A stretch of DNA of 64,000 bases from Doryteuthis pealeii (GCA_023376005.1 CM042156.1:45104587-45168586); one strand, 5' to 3'; positions 19,718-29,570 are shown, numbered from the stretch's first letter. Translations and numbers: made by a program. The notes: generated by a model from the sequence alone, not told the origin.

Positions 19718-20070
19718 CTGGAAGCGTGTGTTGTAATGGTTAAAGTTATGGGAAATGGACTCCACGAGTTCAAATCCTGGACGCGGTAACTGCATTTTCA
19801 CTTAGCGCTAATACCCTTGGGAAAGGTATGAATCCTACTCTCCCTCCAGCTATGGGTAAATAGTAGGGCAGACCGGGCTCTTTAACCTTGGTTAGGCAAC
19901 CGGTCTAGGAGAAAAACTCTGAATTCAAACCTGGTCACTACTAGAATAGTAATGATCTATTCCAATTAAAAACTCTGAAAACTCTGAATTCAAACCTGTT
20001 GAACTCCGTTTAAGAAATTGGCCTTGTGTCAGACCCTGTTCGTGCGGAGGAGTTGGGAAATATATATATG
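19718..20070 (+). mobile_element. S3 SINE with an internal duplication
   Basis: The S3 head (GTGTTGTAATGGTTAAAG), CTCCCTCCAGCTATGGG and GCAACCGGTCTAGGAG are followed by a repeated AACTCTGAATTCAAACCTG (19,915 and 19,983). The tail is GGAGTTGGGAAATATATAT. The extra ~65 bp between the two repeats is also present in copy B (41,297-41,652), so it predates the A/B split. Confidence 0.85.
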
Positions 20071-20145
20071 GTAGTGGCCTAAGATTTTACCCTTATGCTG
20101 CATCTTACTCATGGCACAAGCCAGAGGAGCTTGATTATATACACA

Positions 20146-20152
<7 letters not shown>

Positions 20153-20215
<63 letters not shown>
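20153..20215. repeat. (CT)n microsatellite
   Basis: About 31 CT units. The copy B tract at 41,737-41,787 is shorter. Confidence 0.95.
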
Positions 20216-20219
<4 letters not shown>

Positions 20220-20572
20220 CGCGCATACATCCATAGAAGTTGATAACCATTATACAATCAAAATAGTATAAATATTGAAAATTTGTAACTAACATTATGA
20301 ATACAGTCATACTTCTATTTACATCATTTACGAAGATACGTCACTTTTCAAAAATATTGAAATATCAAAATCTTAAAAGGTATATAAAATATCAAATGAT
20401 ATTTAACGGTGTCTGTAAGAACAGCTGCATCATTTATACCATATGGTACCGTTAATTCCGGTTTGTATCAATTGTTTACGTTTATTTTTATACCCGTGAA
20501 GTAAATGAAAAAAAAAAAAAAAAAAAAAAGAGATAGATACATAAACTGTTTAGAGAATGATTTCCCATTCAG

Positions 20573-20805
20573 TTGGCTAACATAAAAAAACAAACTAGGC
20601 TAGCCAATGCTAAGCTTCATAATTTAATGCAATTCAAGGCTAACATAAAACAAACTAGGCCAACCTAGGCCAAGTTTCATAATTTACCAAAATATAGCGA
20701 TTATGGAGACTAACATAAAAAAACTAGGCTAGCCCAGATTAAACTTCATAATTTACTGAAATGTACTAATTACGTTGGCTAACATAAATAAATTAGGCTA
20801 GGTTA
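20573..20805 (+). repeat. Minisatellite, ~66 bp unit, about 3.5 copies
   Basis: GGCTAACATAAA restarts near 20,573, 20,639, 20,707 and 20,773. Each unit contains ACTAGGC(T/C)A and a TTCATAATTTA phrase. Copy B has the same organisation at 42,135-42,365. Confidence 0.85.
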
Positions 20806-20942
20806 GGTCTAGGTCGGAAAACTGTATCTAAATAATAGCTATTTCGACTTAAATCGTTTTTTTTTAGTTAAGTCGTTTTTCGACTTAAGTCGTGTCCTTT
20901 GGAACCAATTAACAACGTAGGGTGAGGTGTTAATGTATATCC

Positions 20943-20973
<31 letters not shown>

Positions 20974-21286
20974 ATCACGCTGTTTGCACGGATATCCATG
21001 ACAATCTTTCTCCATCCGTCCCTATCACTCATCATTCTCGGGAGGTCCTCTATGCAGCATCCTGTATCCGCACAGAGCTGGTCAATGCTGGTCGGCCCAC
21101 ACTGGCGTGCCCATGTGCTGGCTTCCACAGGAGGACGTCACTTATGAGTTCGTCCTTGCTTCTCCAGCAGTGTCCTGCGTGTCTTGTCTTACTCGGATGG
21201 TTTGGGTGATATATGGCAGGTGGCCGTACAGCTGTTTTCTCGTGGGGTGTTGTTTCCACATCTTGTTCAGGATCACACTAGTACAT

Positions 21287-21288
<2 letters not shown>
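20943..21288 (-). pseudogene. RTE-like LINE C-terminal fragment with (ATG)n tail
   Basis: On the minus strand it reads LYGHLPYITQTIRVR, CWRSKDELISDVLLWKPAHG and DLPRMMSDRDGWRKIV, followed by a stop and an (ATG)n run (20,943-20,972). The order GHLP..T..IRxRRxxxAGHCWR, DELISDVLLW, YIDQLCxDTG and DRxxWRxxV is the C-terminal end of a widespread RTE-type non-LTR reverse transcriptase, as far as I can judge without a search. The catalytic domain is absent and a frameshift is present near 21,090. Copy B, in the frame 42,522-42,971, is the better-preserved version. Confidence 0.75.

Positions 21289-21341
<53 letters not shown>
21289..21341. repeat. (TA)n microsatellite
   Basis: About 26 TA units directly upstream of the RTE fragment. 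In copy B it is only about 9 units (42,857-42,873). Confidence 0.95.
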
Positions 21342-21344
<3 letters not shown>

Positions 21345-21741
21345 GCAATTTCCTTTTTGATTAAAGTTTCAGTGTCGTAGAGTTTGGAAAATATCAATAA
21401 TAACTAATAATATCCATTTTAATTGTATAACGTTCCGCTAGAAATAATGAAATCACGGTTTCTTTCGTTTAGAAGAAAATTAACATTTTACAAAATTATT
21501 GTCAGGGGTGTACTTATCTACGGGCGATACTGTTGTGTGTACTGATGTACATACAAACACATACAGACACAATCAATACGTGTACACCTAGAAATTCAAA
21601 TACACTATCCGCTGGGACACACATTTCATTTCGGTGTACCCATAAACAAATATATATATACATCTGCAAAGGTACACATACAAATGTATATGCATACACA
21701 CATCCTCATGCAAACGCATATATACACACCCACATATAAAG

Positions 21742-21832
21742 TAAGTAAAGTTGGTGGAGTGGCCTATTGTCGGTATCAGATGGTCAGCAAGGAGTCTATC
21801 CCCTTTTCGCTAGTGATGCTTAACAAACTTAT
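21742..21832 (-). mobile_element. S1 SINE 3' fragment
   Basis: AGTAAGTAAAGTTGGTGGAG, GGCCTATTGTCGGTATCAGA and AAGGAGTCTATCCCCTTTTC are the complement of the S1 3' third. Copy B has it at 43,272-43,352. Confidence 0.75.
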
Positions 21833-21898
21833 TTCGAGCTCATCCTGTGTATTAGGTCCTTAATGGGTGCCACACAAAGATCGATATATCAACATACA

Positions 21899-21994
21899 TC
21901 TTTTGGTTATTTCCAACATAAACAAAGGGCAACCACTCTTGAGTGATAAATTATTTATTTATTTATTGATCTACTAGGAAAAAAGAAGACGGGG

Positions 21995-22036
<42 letters not shown>

Positions 22037-22118
22037 TTAATGGGAAAATAAATGAATAATTTATCAGTCAAGAGTGGTTCCCCTTTGTTTATGTTGGACT
22101 TATAGGAAATAACCAAAA
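21899..22118. mobile_element. Fold-back element with a TTAGGG-repeat core
   Basis: Left arm 21,899-21,968 and right arm about 22,046-22,118 are inverted repeats (AACATAAACAAAGGG, AACCACTCTTGA, TGATAAATTATTTATTTA and complements). Between them lie seven TTAGGG-type units with one TTTAGGG (21,993-22,036). Copy B (43,434-43,625) has the same arms but a shorter, mutated core (GGGGTTAGGATTAGGATTTA). The right arm plus core is duplicated in copy A at 22,395-22,520. Confidence 0.8.
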
Positions 22119-22224
22119 TCTCAGATTGTAACATCGGATTCGAATTATCTTATGAGCAAGTAAAATTGAGAAATCCTTCATAAACTTTCACGGAGCAATC
22201 AAGTTTATTTGACGATGTTAGTTT

Positions 22225-22395
22225 CCTCTACAAGCCTTAACGTTACCGAACCCCTCCGCCAACGACAGGGTGTGGCACAAGGTCAGTTTTTTAAGCGGAG
22301 AAATGTTGGCTTTAATTCAGAGTTTTCCTTCTCCTAGACTGATTGCCTAACCCAGGCAAAATAACTTATTGGATCATGCTATTTACCCATAATCG
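22225..22395 (-). mobile_element. Diverged S3 SINE fragment, present in copy A only
   Basis: CCCCTCCGCCAACGACAGG, GTGGCACAAGGTCAG, TTTTCCTTCTCCTAGACTG and CTATTTACCCATAATC match a minus-strand S3. It lies in the ~415 bp that copy A has and copy B lacks, between the two TTAGGG-type blocks. Confidence 0.65.
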
Positions 22396-22520
22396 AAAGA
22401 AGACAGGGTTAAGGTTAGGGTTAGGGTTTAGGTTAGGGTTAGTTTAATGGGAAAATAAATAAATAATTTATCAGTCAAGAGTGGTTCCCCTTTGTTTATA
22501 TTGGACTTATAGGAAATTAC
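22395..22520. repeat. Second TTAGGG-type block and right arm, copy A only
   Basis: GGTTAAGGTTAGGGTTAGGG leads into AGTTTAATGGGAAAATAAAT and the arm TTTATCAGTCAAGAGTGGTT. It repeats 22,000-22,110 almost exactly. Confidence 0.85.
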
Positions 22521-22688
22521 CCACCTTTCTATATACTCCCTGCCCTTGTGATACACCTTGACATATCACCAGAGTTTTTCAGGACTTTCAACAATGAAAC
22601 ACCTTTAACCAGGCAAACCAGCCGAAGTTGATCAATCTTGATCGACTTGATCGTTTCCCGGGTAACGCTACTTTCCACACGACCACAG

Positions 22689-22854
22689 AAAATTGAAAAC
22701 AACTTTTGCTTTCTGGGTGGTCAACTTGATAGCTGTTAGCATACTGACTCCTAAGATAGCCAACATGTTCTTGGCCTTGCAGTATTGGATCGCCTATGAT
22801 TATTCATACACAAATACTACCGATGGCAAAAATTGTGGAATTCGCACACTTTAT
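22689..22854 (+). CDS. Candidate internal exon (speculative), shared with 43,812-43,977
   Basis: A 166 bp open segment lies between an AG (22,687-22,688) and a GTATGT. It encodes KTTFAFWVVNLIAVSILTPK, then IANMFLALQYWIAYDYSY and TNTTDGKNCGIRTL. In copy B it follows a good pyrimidine tract and CAG (TTTTCCTTTTTCACAG) and ends AGA|GTATGT. A hydrophobic stretch is followed by possible N-glycosylation sites (NTT). No family is recognised. The two copies differ by at least two amino acids (F/V near the start, Y/R at the end), and copy A has lost part of the pyrimidine tract. The opposite strand is also open, so this could be chance or a dead transposon exon. Confidence 0.2.
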
Positions 22855-23084
22855 GTATGTTTATTTAGGTTGTTTTTTTTTTTGTTTTTTGTTTTTTTAA
22901 ACAGTAAATAAACAAATAACACATAAGACACAAAACATTTTTTTATTCAATAGTTGAACATTTTTGATTCATGAAATATATTAAATAAACTAGATGAAAT
23001 TATTTAGATTAATATTACAATTTTTTTTCAGATGATGAAATACTTTAGAATAATCGAATGTTGTGAAAACAAATATGATTTGGT

Positions 23085-23660
23085 TTGTTTGATTTGTTTG
23101 ATTTTACGGCATGTCAACCCTTGTTGGGTTGTTTTATGCCGAAGACATTTTGTTTTATAATTTGTTGTTGGGTATTCAATTTTTTTTTCAAACTCAATTT
23201 TTTAAACAAATTTTCATACTGATTTTTAAAATCTATTTAACCCATAGGTGGGACCCTAACAGGTACTACCACTCGAGATCAGGGTGGCCCTGGCTGTAAT
23301 AGCGATAAAGGGGTACCCCACATTCCTCAGGGTTCCAGTATTGGAACTTCATCATTTTATTTATCGTTATACCCAGGACACTAATACCCCCAGCCACCTC
23401 CTTCTAGATCATATATTATATAAGGATATAAGAGTTGCCATACGGGATTGATCAGAGGGCACCTCTCTATCCGCCAGTCTAGCCTAAGTAAGGACCAAAG
23501 TTGCAGGTCATGAACTGCTCAGCCACTAGGATTCCGTCCTTTAGCATCACGGGTTGCCACCCACGGCTAACATATGACCCCATTGGGGAGATTTTATCCA
23601 TCTGCAGATGTGCTATAGGTGTATTCTACAGACCTAGCCGACCGGGCGGTCTTTTAGAAG
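23085..23660 (-). repeat. M repeat
   Basis: The tail complement TTTACGGCATGTCAACCCTT comes first, then GGACCCTAACAGGTACTACC, AGGGGTACCCCACATTCC, ACCCAGGACACTAATACCC and CTAGCCTAAGTAAGGACC, in minus orientation relative to 16,030-16,540. Copy B (44,205-45,015) is split by a solo LTR. Confidence 0.8.
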
Positions 23661-23734
23661 TAAATAGACAAACTCTATTTGTCATCACGTGTATGAATGA
23701 AGAAGGGTCCAAGTTTTTAAATGATGCGTAGTAT

Positions 23735-24154
<420 letters not shown>

Positions 24155-24290
24155 CTGTTCATAAAAATTAAGCACTTAGCTCTCATACGGAACCTGAACT
24201 CTACAACAAACTACTGGTAGAGAATAGGACCAGCCTAGATTCACTCTTGTACCAAGAAACTTAGTACCACAACAAAGAATATATATATAT

Positions 24291-24334
<44 letters not shown>

Positions 24335-24970
24335 CCCGAGAATGTTGAGGGGTATATACGGCTATACAACACCGGGTTATGATTGACATCGATCCTAGTA
24401 AGTCGATCAGGTTCATAGAGAAATACTTGGGAGTGTCTGAGTCACTTATCAGAGCATAATTCCACATACAAGATGAGAAAAGCGATCATTTCTACCAATT
24501 ACCATGAAGGACAAGAAGAAAGATCGTGTTGCAAAGCTTTTCAACTAACTCAAGAATCCACTCCAACCGAACATGCTTTGGGGTTTCTCAGATAAGAAAA
24601 AATTCTGCCAGGATGTGAACTCACGCAGCATCCGTTGGCTTGCTTTGTGCCAACAAGATGTAACGATAATGATGAAAACCAAACATCATGTCCGTATCAT
24701 GGTGTTTGGGGTGGTCACTAGTGATGGGGATATTATGCATCTTCCCACGTGGCCTCAGACTAAACACGGAGGCCTATATCAAGTACCTTGAGGCGGTAGT
24801 GCTTCCCTGGAGGGTATATGCTGGAAGTCCCTACGTCTGGTAACAGGACTCTGTGCCATGCTACACAAGCGGGAGAACCCAGTGAGAACATTTCTCCGAC
24901 CAGATTGCAATCCCTTTCATTATGTGTGGAGCGCGGTTGAGAAACTTGTTTTAAACAATGTGGACTGTTT
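24335..24970 (+). pseudogene. Mariner-family transposase remnant, N-terminal and middle part
   Basis: Readable islands run in order: KSIRFIEKYLGVSEFLI (second helix-turn-helix, clearest in copy B), then MLWGFSDKKKFCQDVNSRSI with the first catalytic Asp in FSD, then KTKHHVRIMVFGVVTSDGDI, then a LPWR...YVWxQDSxPCxT region with the second catalytic Asp in QDS. In known mariners these motifs are separated as here. Several stops and frameshifts disrupt the frame, so it is dead. The third-acid region is not contiguous; a similar C-terminal piece lies at 26,302-26,580. Copy B equivalent: 45,640-46,270. Confidence 0.85.
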
Positions 24971-25040
24971 AATAATACAGGGTTGTTCTTTATTTTATGT
25001 ATTAATGATTTTGACTATAAATACACATTGATAAATTTAT

Positions 25041-25093
25041 GCAATTCCTGAGGTTATTGTGAAGCTTACTTCACAATAACCTCAGGAATTGCA
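25041..25093. other. Perfect 23 bp inverted repeat (hairpin)
   Basis: GCAATTCCTGAGGTTATTGT with GAA continues to a short loop, then the exact complement ending CCTCAGGAATTGC. It is conserved in copy B at 46,341-46,393 with one loop change, and sits just upstream of the hammerhead motif. Confidence 0.85.
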
Positions 25094-25119
25094 TAACAAT
25101 TGTAACATGTTGTTAAAAA

Positions 25120-25170
25120 GTCGAGCCGCACTGATGAGAAGTAAACTTCGAAACACGTGTCTGTGGATGA

Positions 25171-25171
<1 letters not shown>
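25120..25171 (+). ncRNA. Hammerhead ribozyme motif (type I, short stem III)
   Basis: Core CTGATGAG (25,131-25,138) is followed by stem II GAAG/CTTC with loop TAAA, then GAAAC, then stem III ACAC/GTGT, ending in the cleavage triplet GTC at 25,159-25,161. Stem I pairs CCGCA (25,126-25,130) with TGTGG (25,162-25,166), followed by an internal loop and a second helix GTC/GAC (25,120-25,122 with 25,169-25,171). All invariant core positions are present, and the distal stem I internal loop suits natural type I ribozymes. Short stem III hammerheads are known from Penelope-like retroelements. Copy B has an identical core at 46,430-46,481. Cleavage would fall after base 25,161. Confidence 0.8.

Positions 25172-25172
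<1 letters not shown>

Positions 25173-25218
<46 letters not shown>
25173..25218. repeat. (TA)n microsatellite next to the hammerhead
   Basis: Starts two bases after the ribozyme helix, in both copies. The copy B tract is longer (46,484-46,535). Confidence 0.95.
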
Positions 25219-25220
<2 letters not shown>

Positions 25221-25584
25221 CAACTTCTATAGTAAAGTGATCATGTCTAGACGTCTACAAAAACATGAATGTTGTGGCAGTAGATAGAACAAAAGAGTTT
25301 TTCCTATTTTTTTCTAAACAGATGGCGCTGCAGTCACGAGTATAAAAATGGCTTCAATCAGAAATCATGGAAAAATTGTATATGTAATGAAGACAGGACA
25401 TTCTAAGACCCCCACTCCTTTCAATGTCTCCAACTGTTGACTGTCGGTACTCTTATGACAAACACTCCCCCCTTTTTATCTTATGGGTGCTAAAAGTCGG
25501 AGGCTGTGGGTCATCTACCAGTATTTATTAATACACATGAAGTCAATGAAAATTATTTCTTAATCAAAACATATGTATATATAA

Positions 25585-25634
25585 TCATTCACAGACACGT
25601 GTTTCGACTTATCAAGTTTCTTCAGTGTGGCTAG
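25585..25634 (-). ncRNA. Hammerhead-like motif, opposite strand
   Basis: On the minus strand the core CTGAAGA (position 7 is free in the consensus) is followed by a stem II ACTT/AAGT with loop GAT, then CGAAAC, stem III ACAC/GTGT and GTC. Stem I pairs CCACA with TGTGA here (one mismatch) and with TGTGG, fully, in copy B (46,906-46,954). The stem II closing pair is imperfect. It faces the + strand motif at 25,120 across about 410 bases. It is the same ribozyme class, with weaker support. Confidence 0.65.
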
Positions 25635-25644
25635 ACATTTGTAA

Positions 25645-25738
25645 GCTACCTACAGCCGGGATTGAAATCCGATCGGTTCAGTGTCAGTCAGATACCTTAA
25701 CTGCTAGGCTGTCATCACGTACAGAATGCAAAGGGGAT
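25645..25738 (-). repeat. tRNA-like Pol III core just upstream of the minus hammerhead
   Basis: On the minus strand an A-box-like CCTAGCAGTTAAGGTATCTG and a B box GGATTTCAATCCCGGC are about 35 bases apart, and the hammerhead follows within about 15 bases. Copy B: 46,965-47,058. The order tRNA-like core then hammerhead recurs at 60,248-60,713. Confidence 0.6.
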
Positions 25739-25801
25739 TTTAACTGTTTTAATACACACATCTCTATGTATGTAAAAGCCGCCATCCCTTATATAGGAGA
25801 G

Positions 25802-25803
25802 CG

Positions 25804-25848
<45 letters not shown>
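25802..25848. repeat. (TA)n microsatellite
   Basis: About 23 units; 47,124-47,175 in copy B is a little longer. Confidence 0.95.
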
Positions 25849-25853
<5 letters not shown>

Positions 25854-25854
25854 A

Positions 25855-25915
25855 TAAGATTTGGCATTAAATAACCCATATTGTTTAATATGCCATTAAA
25901 CCAACCAATCTACAA
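25855..25915 (+). repeat. Orphan GGCATTAAATAACCC / ATATGCC tail
   Basis: GATTTGGCATTAAATAACCC, then TTTAATATGCCATTAAACC. It follows the TA tract without a recognisable body. 25,916-26,240 has nothing else recognisable. Confidence 0.65.
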
Positions 25916-26245
25916 TTTAATCAGTAATACTACTTTTACTTCTGAAATGCATTTGAAGACCTGATTTGACTCGTGTTCTTCTTTCTTTTTCTAGAAAGGT
26001 AGAAAACCTACAAAGAAAGTCTTTACATGATATTTTGTTTTGAAATACTTGTCCCCATGGATTCCAATGCTTCCTTCATCCATTTAAACATTCTTTGGTT
26101 TTTACTTTATTTATCTATTTTTCGTTTTATCTTTCTTCTCTATATTTTCTTAAAAAAACATTCCAAAATTTACACTTACCCCCTAAAGTAGATTCAGATG
26201 GACAAAAAAGGACCTAAATTTCACAAAACTGTACAGCTCCACTGA

Positions 26246-26301
<56 letters not shown>

Positions 26302-26305
<4 letters not shown>

Positions 26306-26680
26306 AAAATGGTTGTTGGCGAATTTTTACGACTACACCAGTCCCAATGTTTGGCCTCTGAACTCCCCAGATCTTAACCCCATGGATAATTATGTATGTG
26401 GCGCCGTTGAGAGAAACACCAATCGCCGTGTCAGTACTACAAAATCCCAGTTAATCGACAGAATTAAGGTAGTTTTTGAGACTCTTCCCAGGGAAACTGT
26501 AACATCAGCTTGCTCCAGGTTCAGGGGCAGGATTGAGGTTATTTTGAGTGAAACTTGTTGACAGTAGTGTAATTTCCGTGCCTGTTGAATTTCTTTACAA
26601 TCCATTAAATTTTGTAGTTACCAAGCACTTTTTCTTTTTCCTTATGAAACTGTCAAATTTATCCCGAACACCATGTATAT
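26302..26680 (+). pseudogene. Mariner transposase C-terminal remnant with 3' terminal repeat
   Basis: The open frame 26,313-26,561 reads VWPLNSPDLNPMDNYVCGAV, with the third catalytic Asp region NSPDLNPMD, then RRVSTTKSQLIDRIK and FETLPRETVTSACSRFRGRI. It ends SETC and stops, then GTCAAATTTATCCCGAACAC marks the 3' end. It lacks everything upstream of the third acid and starts against a (TA)n tract. Copy B (47,632-48,000) has an extra stop after NPMDYYLC and other changes. Confidence 0.85.
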
Positions 26681-26686
26681 ATATCT

Positions 26687-26952
26687 ACCAACTCCTCCGC
26701 ATGAACAGGATGCGACACAAGATCAGTTTCTTAAGCAGAGTTTAACAGGTTTGAATTCAGAGTTTTCCTTCTCCTAGACTGGTTACCAAGCCAAGGTTAA
26801 GAGTCCAGTCTGCCCTGCAATTTATCCATAGGAGGAAAAGTAGTTGAATGCATACCTTTCCCAATGGTATTAGTGCTATGTGAAATGCTAACAGCTTCGT
26901 CCAGGATTTGTACTCGGGTCGACGAGTCCATTTCCTTACACCACGCGCCTCC
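26687..26952 (-). mobile_element. S3 SINE
   Basis: Tail complement CTACCAACTCCTCCGCATG, GACACAAGATCAG, TCCTTCTCCTAGACTGGTTA and CAGGATTTGTACTCGG, to CCACGCGCCTCC. It abuts the mariner 3' end. Copy B: 48,003-48,269. Confidence 0.85.
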
Positions 26953-27060
26953 AAATTCGAGTATAGTCGCACATAGCACACCTCGACAATAGTAACACCA
27001 GGCAAGGCTTTATGAATTCAACTATAGTCACACATGGCAAAAATAGACTTCGACTGTTGG
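26953..27060. repeat. 35 bp TATAGTCGCACATGGCA minisatellite, ~3 decayed units
   Basis: AATTCGAGTATAGTCGCACA, TTTATGAATTCAACTATAGT and CACACATGGCAAAA are diverged units of the array at 29,571-29,755. Confidence 0.6.
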
Positions 27061-27185
27061 ATGGTTCCCAGAACATTAAAACCTTTCGTAGACAATAGTG
27101 TATAATTTCTATGTATCTTTTTTGAACATTGTTTTTTATGCTTTTTAAGTTGGCAAATTTTGATGACTAATTATTCTCTACCATA

Positions 27186-27189
<4 letters not shown>

Positions 27190-27259
<70 letters not shown>
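27190..27259. repeat. (TA)n(GA)n microsatellite abutting an S3 tail
   Basis: TA from about 27,190 to 27,236, then GA to 27,259, immediately followed by ACCAACCCCTCCGCAC, the S3 3' end on the minus strand. Confidence 0.95.
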
Positions 27260-27260
<1 letters not shown>

Positions 27261-27543
27261 ACCAACCCCTCCGCACAAGCAAGATGCGACACAAGGTCAA
27301 TTTCTTAAGCGTAGTTTAACAGGTTTGAATTCAGAGTTTTCCTTCTCCTAGACTGGTTACCTAGCCAAGGTCAAAGAGCACAGTCTGTACTGCTATTTAC
27401 CCATAGCTGGAGGAAGAATTGGATTCAAACCTTTCCCTAGGGTATTAGCGTCACGTGAATTGAAAACAGCTTCGTCGCGGGAATTGAACTCGGGTCGACA
27501 AGCCTATTTTCTACGACTCTAACCATTAGTCCACGCGCTTCCA
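27260..27543 (-). mobile_element. S3 SINE
   Basis: Complete minus-strand S3 from the tail to CCACGCGCTTCC. Copy B: 50,067-50,352. Confidence 0.9.
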
Positions 27544-27927
27544 TTCTCTATTCTCTACCGTATAGGAGGCTGGTCAACACCTTGCCTATTTCATTTGTAT
27601 CTTTTATAAGACTCTTTTCTTTTTTTCTTTTTTAAATTTTTTTTTACCTCAGACACGCTTTTTTTTTGTTGTATTGTCTGTCAAAGGTTTTCTTTGCGTT
27701 GGCCAGTCTTGTTGCCTATCTCACTGTCTATTTTAGTGTCAAAAGTTATGAAACACCCGAGCTAAGCAAATTCTTTGACTGCTTTGTTCTTCTGTCTGAC
27801 TGATGGAGATAGAGGGGCGGGGTGAAGGTGCAGCCTGACTCTGTGAAAAGCGACTAACACTAATAACAGAATATACAAGTTTTCTGACTACATCATCGCC
27901 CAGAAATAACTACAACCTACCATTTGA

Positions 27928-27930
<3 letters not shown>
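27544..27930. other. No recognisable feature
   Basis: T-rich stretch, near-identical in copy B (50,353-50,740). Confidence 0.4.

Positions 27931-27978
<48 letters not shown>
27930..27978. repeat. (TAA)n microsatellite: empty R4 target site
   Basis: Sixteen or so AAT/TAA units between CCTACCATTTGA and TTTTCTTCTATAATG. In copy B the same flanks enclose a 1.14 kb R4/Dong-type insertion (50,774-51,917). Confidence 0.95.
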
Positions 27979-28070
27979 TTTCTTCTATAATGAAGATACC
28001 AAAATGTTATTTATTTTTAGTGGTACATCATACAATAAAGAGGATATTATTACAGAGTATTACGCAATCT

Positions 28071-28072
<2 letters not shown>

Positions 28073-28149
<77 letters not shown>

Positions 28150-28173
28150 ATATAAAACAAACCCTTTCAATAT

Positions 28174-28229
<56 letters not shown>

Positions 28230-28270
28230 TAGATATAGATAGATAGATTTATATAAAACAAACCCTTTCA

Positions 28271-28319
<49 letters not shown>

Positions 28320-28466
28320 TAAAATGAAGATACCAATATTATTGTTAGCGGGACATTATACAATTAAAAAAGGACATTACTACAGAGTATTACGTAATCT
28401 TATATATATATATATATATATAATACAATTTTATATATATATATATATATACATATATATATGTAT

Positions 28467-28548
<82 letters not shown>
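28073..28548. repeat. Microsatellite block: (GA)n, (TA)n, (TAGA)n, (TA)n, (AC)n
   Basis: GA 28,073-28,146; TA 28,178-28,227 with GATA variants; TA 28,276-28,318; mixed TA/AC 28,400-28,548. The phrase TATAAAACAAACCCTTTCAA occurs twice, and TACAGAGTATTACG also repeats (28,050 and 28,380), so ~290 bp was duplicated before expansion. Copy B: 52,040-52,475. Confidence 0.9.
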
Positions 28549-28552
<4 letters not shown>

Positions 28553-28870
28553 GGTTCTACAGGTTTTTCTGTCTATATATACAACAGCCGACCATGTCTT
28601 TTGATTAAAAAAATGGTGGAGACCAGCAAAGACCAAAGTTCTGTAAAATTTCCACCTTATTTTCGTCCGAGAGGGACTTAAAAAACACTTTTCATCCCTT
28701 GTTACCATAAGAAATGTTAAATGTAATAGGAGTCGATATCAATCATTTATTAAAAATTAATTATTTTTAATGATTAAAAAAATTTTTTTTAAATTAATGC
28801 AGGATAAACATAATAAAAACAAATAGAATATAAAATACAAACAAAATAATAAACAACTTAAAAAACAAGA

Positions 28871-28878
<8 letters not shown>

Positions 28879-28927
<49 letters not shown>

Positions 28928-29380
28928 TCTTTTCAGCTAGTATATTAGGTCTGAGACCTGTCAGTTGTTCCTTATAAATATTCATTTTAAATCCACAGAA
29001 TATTTAATATCATTCCACAGATTATCAACTTTGCCTTGAAGGAGTTTAGAGATGGGACATTCACGACTGATGAAGGTAGTTTATTCCATGTATTCACCAC
29101 TCTGTTACTAAAATAATTTTGTCTTGCGTTTGCTTTACAAGATTTTTTAAGGATTTTTAGTTTATGTCCCCTTGTATAGGTATTTTTTAGCAATGTTTAG
29201 TAGGTCAGAGTTCGTTGAATAAAAACCATGCGTGTATTTGTAGGCTTCAATCATATCCCCTCTTATACGTCGGAAAACCAGACTTGGTAGGTCAATGTTC
29301 CTAAGTCTTTCTTCATATGAAAGGGATTTTAAATTATTCACTAATTTAGTAGCTCTCCTCTGGACTCCCTCAATATAAAG
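28879..29380 (-). pseudogene. LINE (CR1/L2/Jockey-like) C-terminal fragment with (ATT)n tail, copy A
   Basis: On the minus strand: QRRATKLVNN, NLKSLSYEERLRNIDLPSLV, FRRIRGDMIEAYKYTHGFYS, then a frameshift, then YTRGHKLKILKKSCKANARQ, NYFSNRVVNTWNKLPSSVVN and a stop near 28,987. An (ATT)n run at 28,879-28,927 ends it. The RRIRGDxIxxYK, TRGHxxKL and NRVVxxWNxLPxxVV motifs are the standard end of many non-LTR reverse transcriptases. Copy A is frameshifted at about 29,185; copy B is not. Confidence 0.85.
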
Positions 29381-29570
29381 AACAAAAGATAATAGAATAA
29401 ATATATAGAAAGAGATTTTTTATTAATCTATATATAGATATAAATAAGAGATTTATTTTTAACTTTTTAAATCCTGAGGACTACCGGGTAGCTATTTTAG
29501 TATCTTATAAAATATCATATAATATAAAGATATTGTTATAAAGTATTATTCATTGCATACTCCACGAACA

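Noticed and set aside
25041..25093. Rho-independent terminator or CRISPR-like repeat
   Set aside because: It is a perfect hairpin but in a eukaryotic repeat context, with no U-tract or spaced repeat series.
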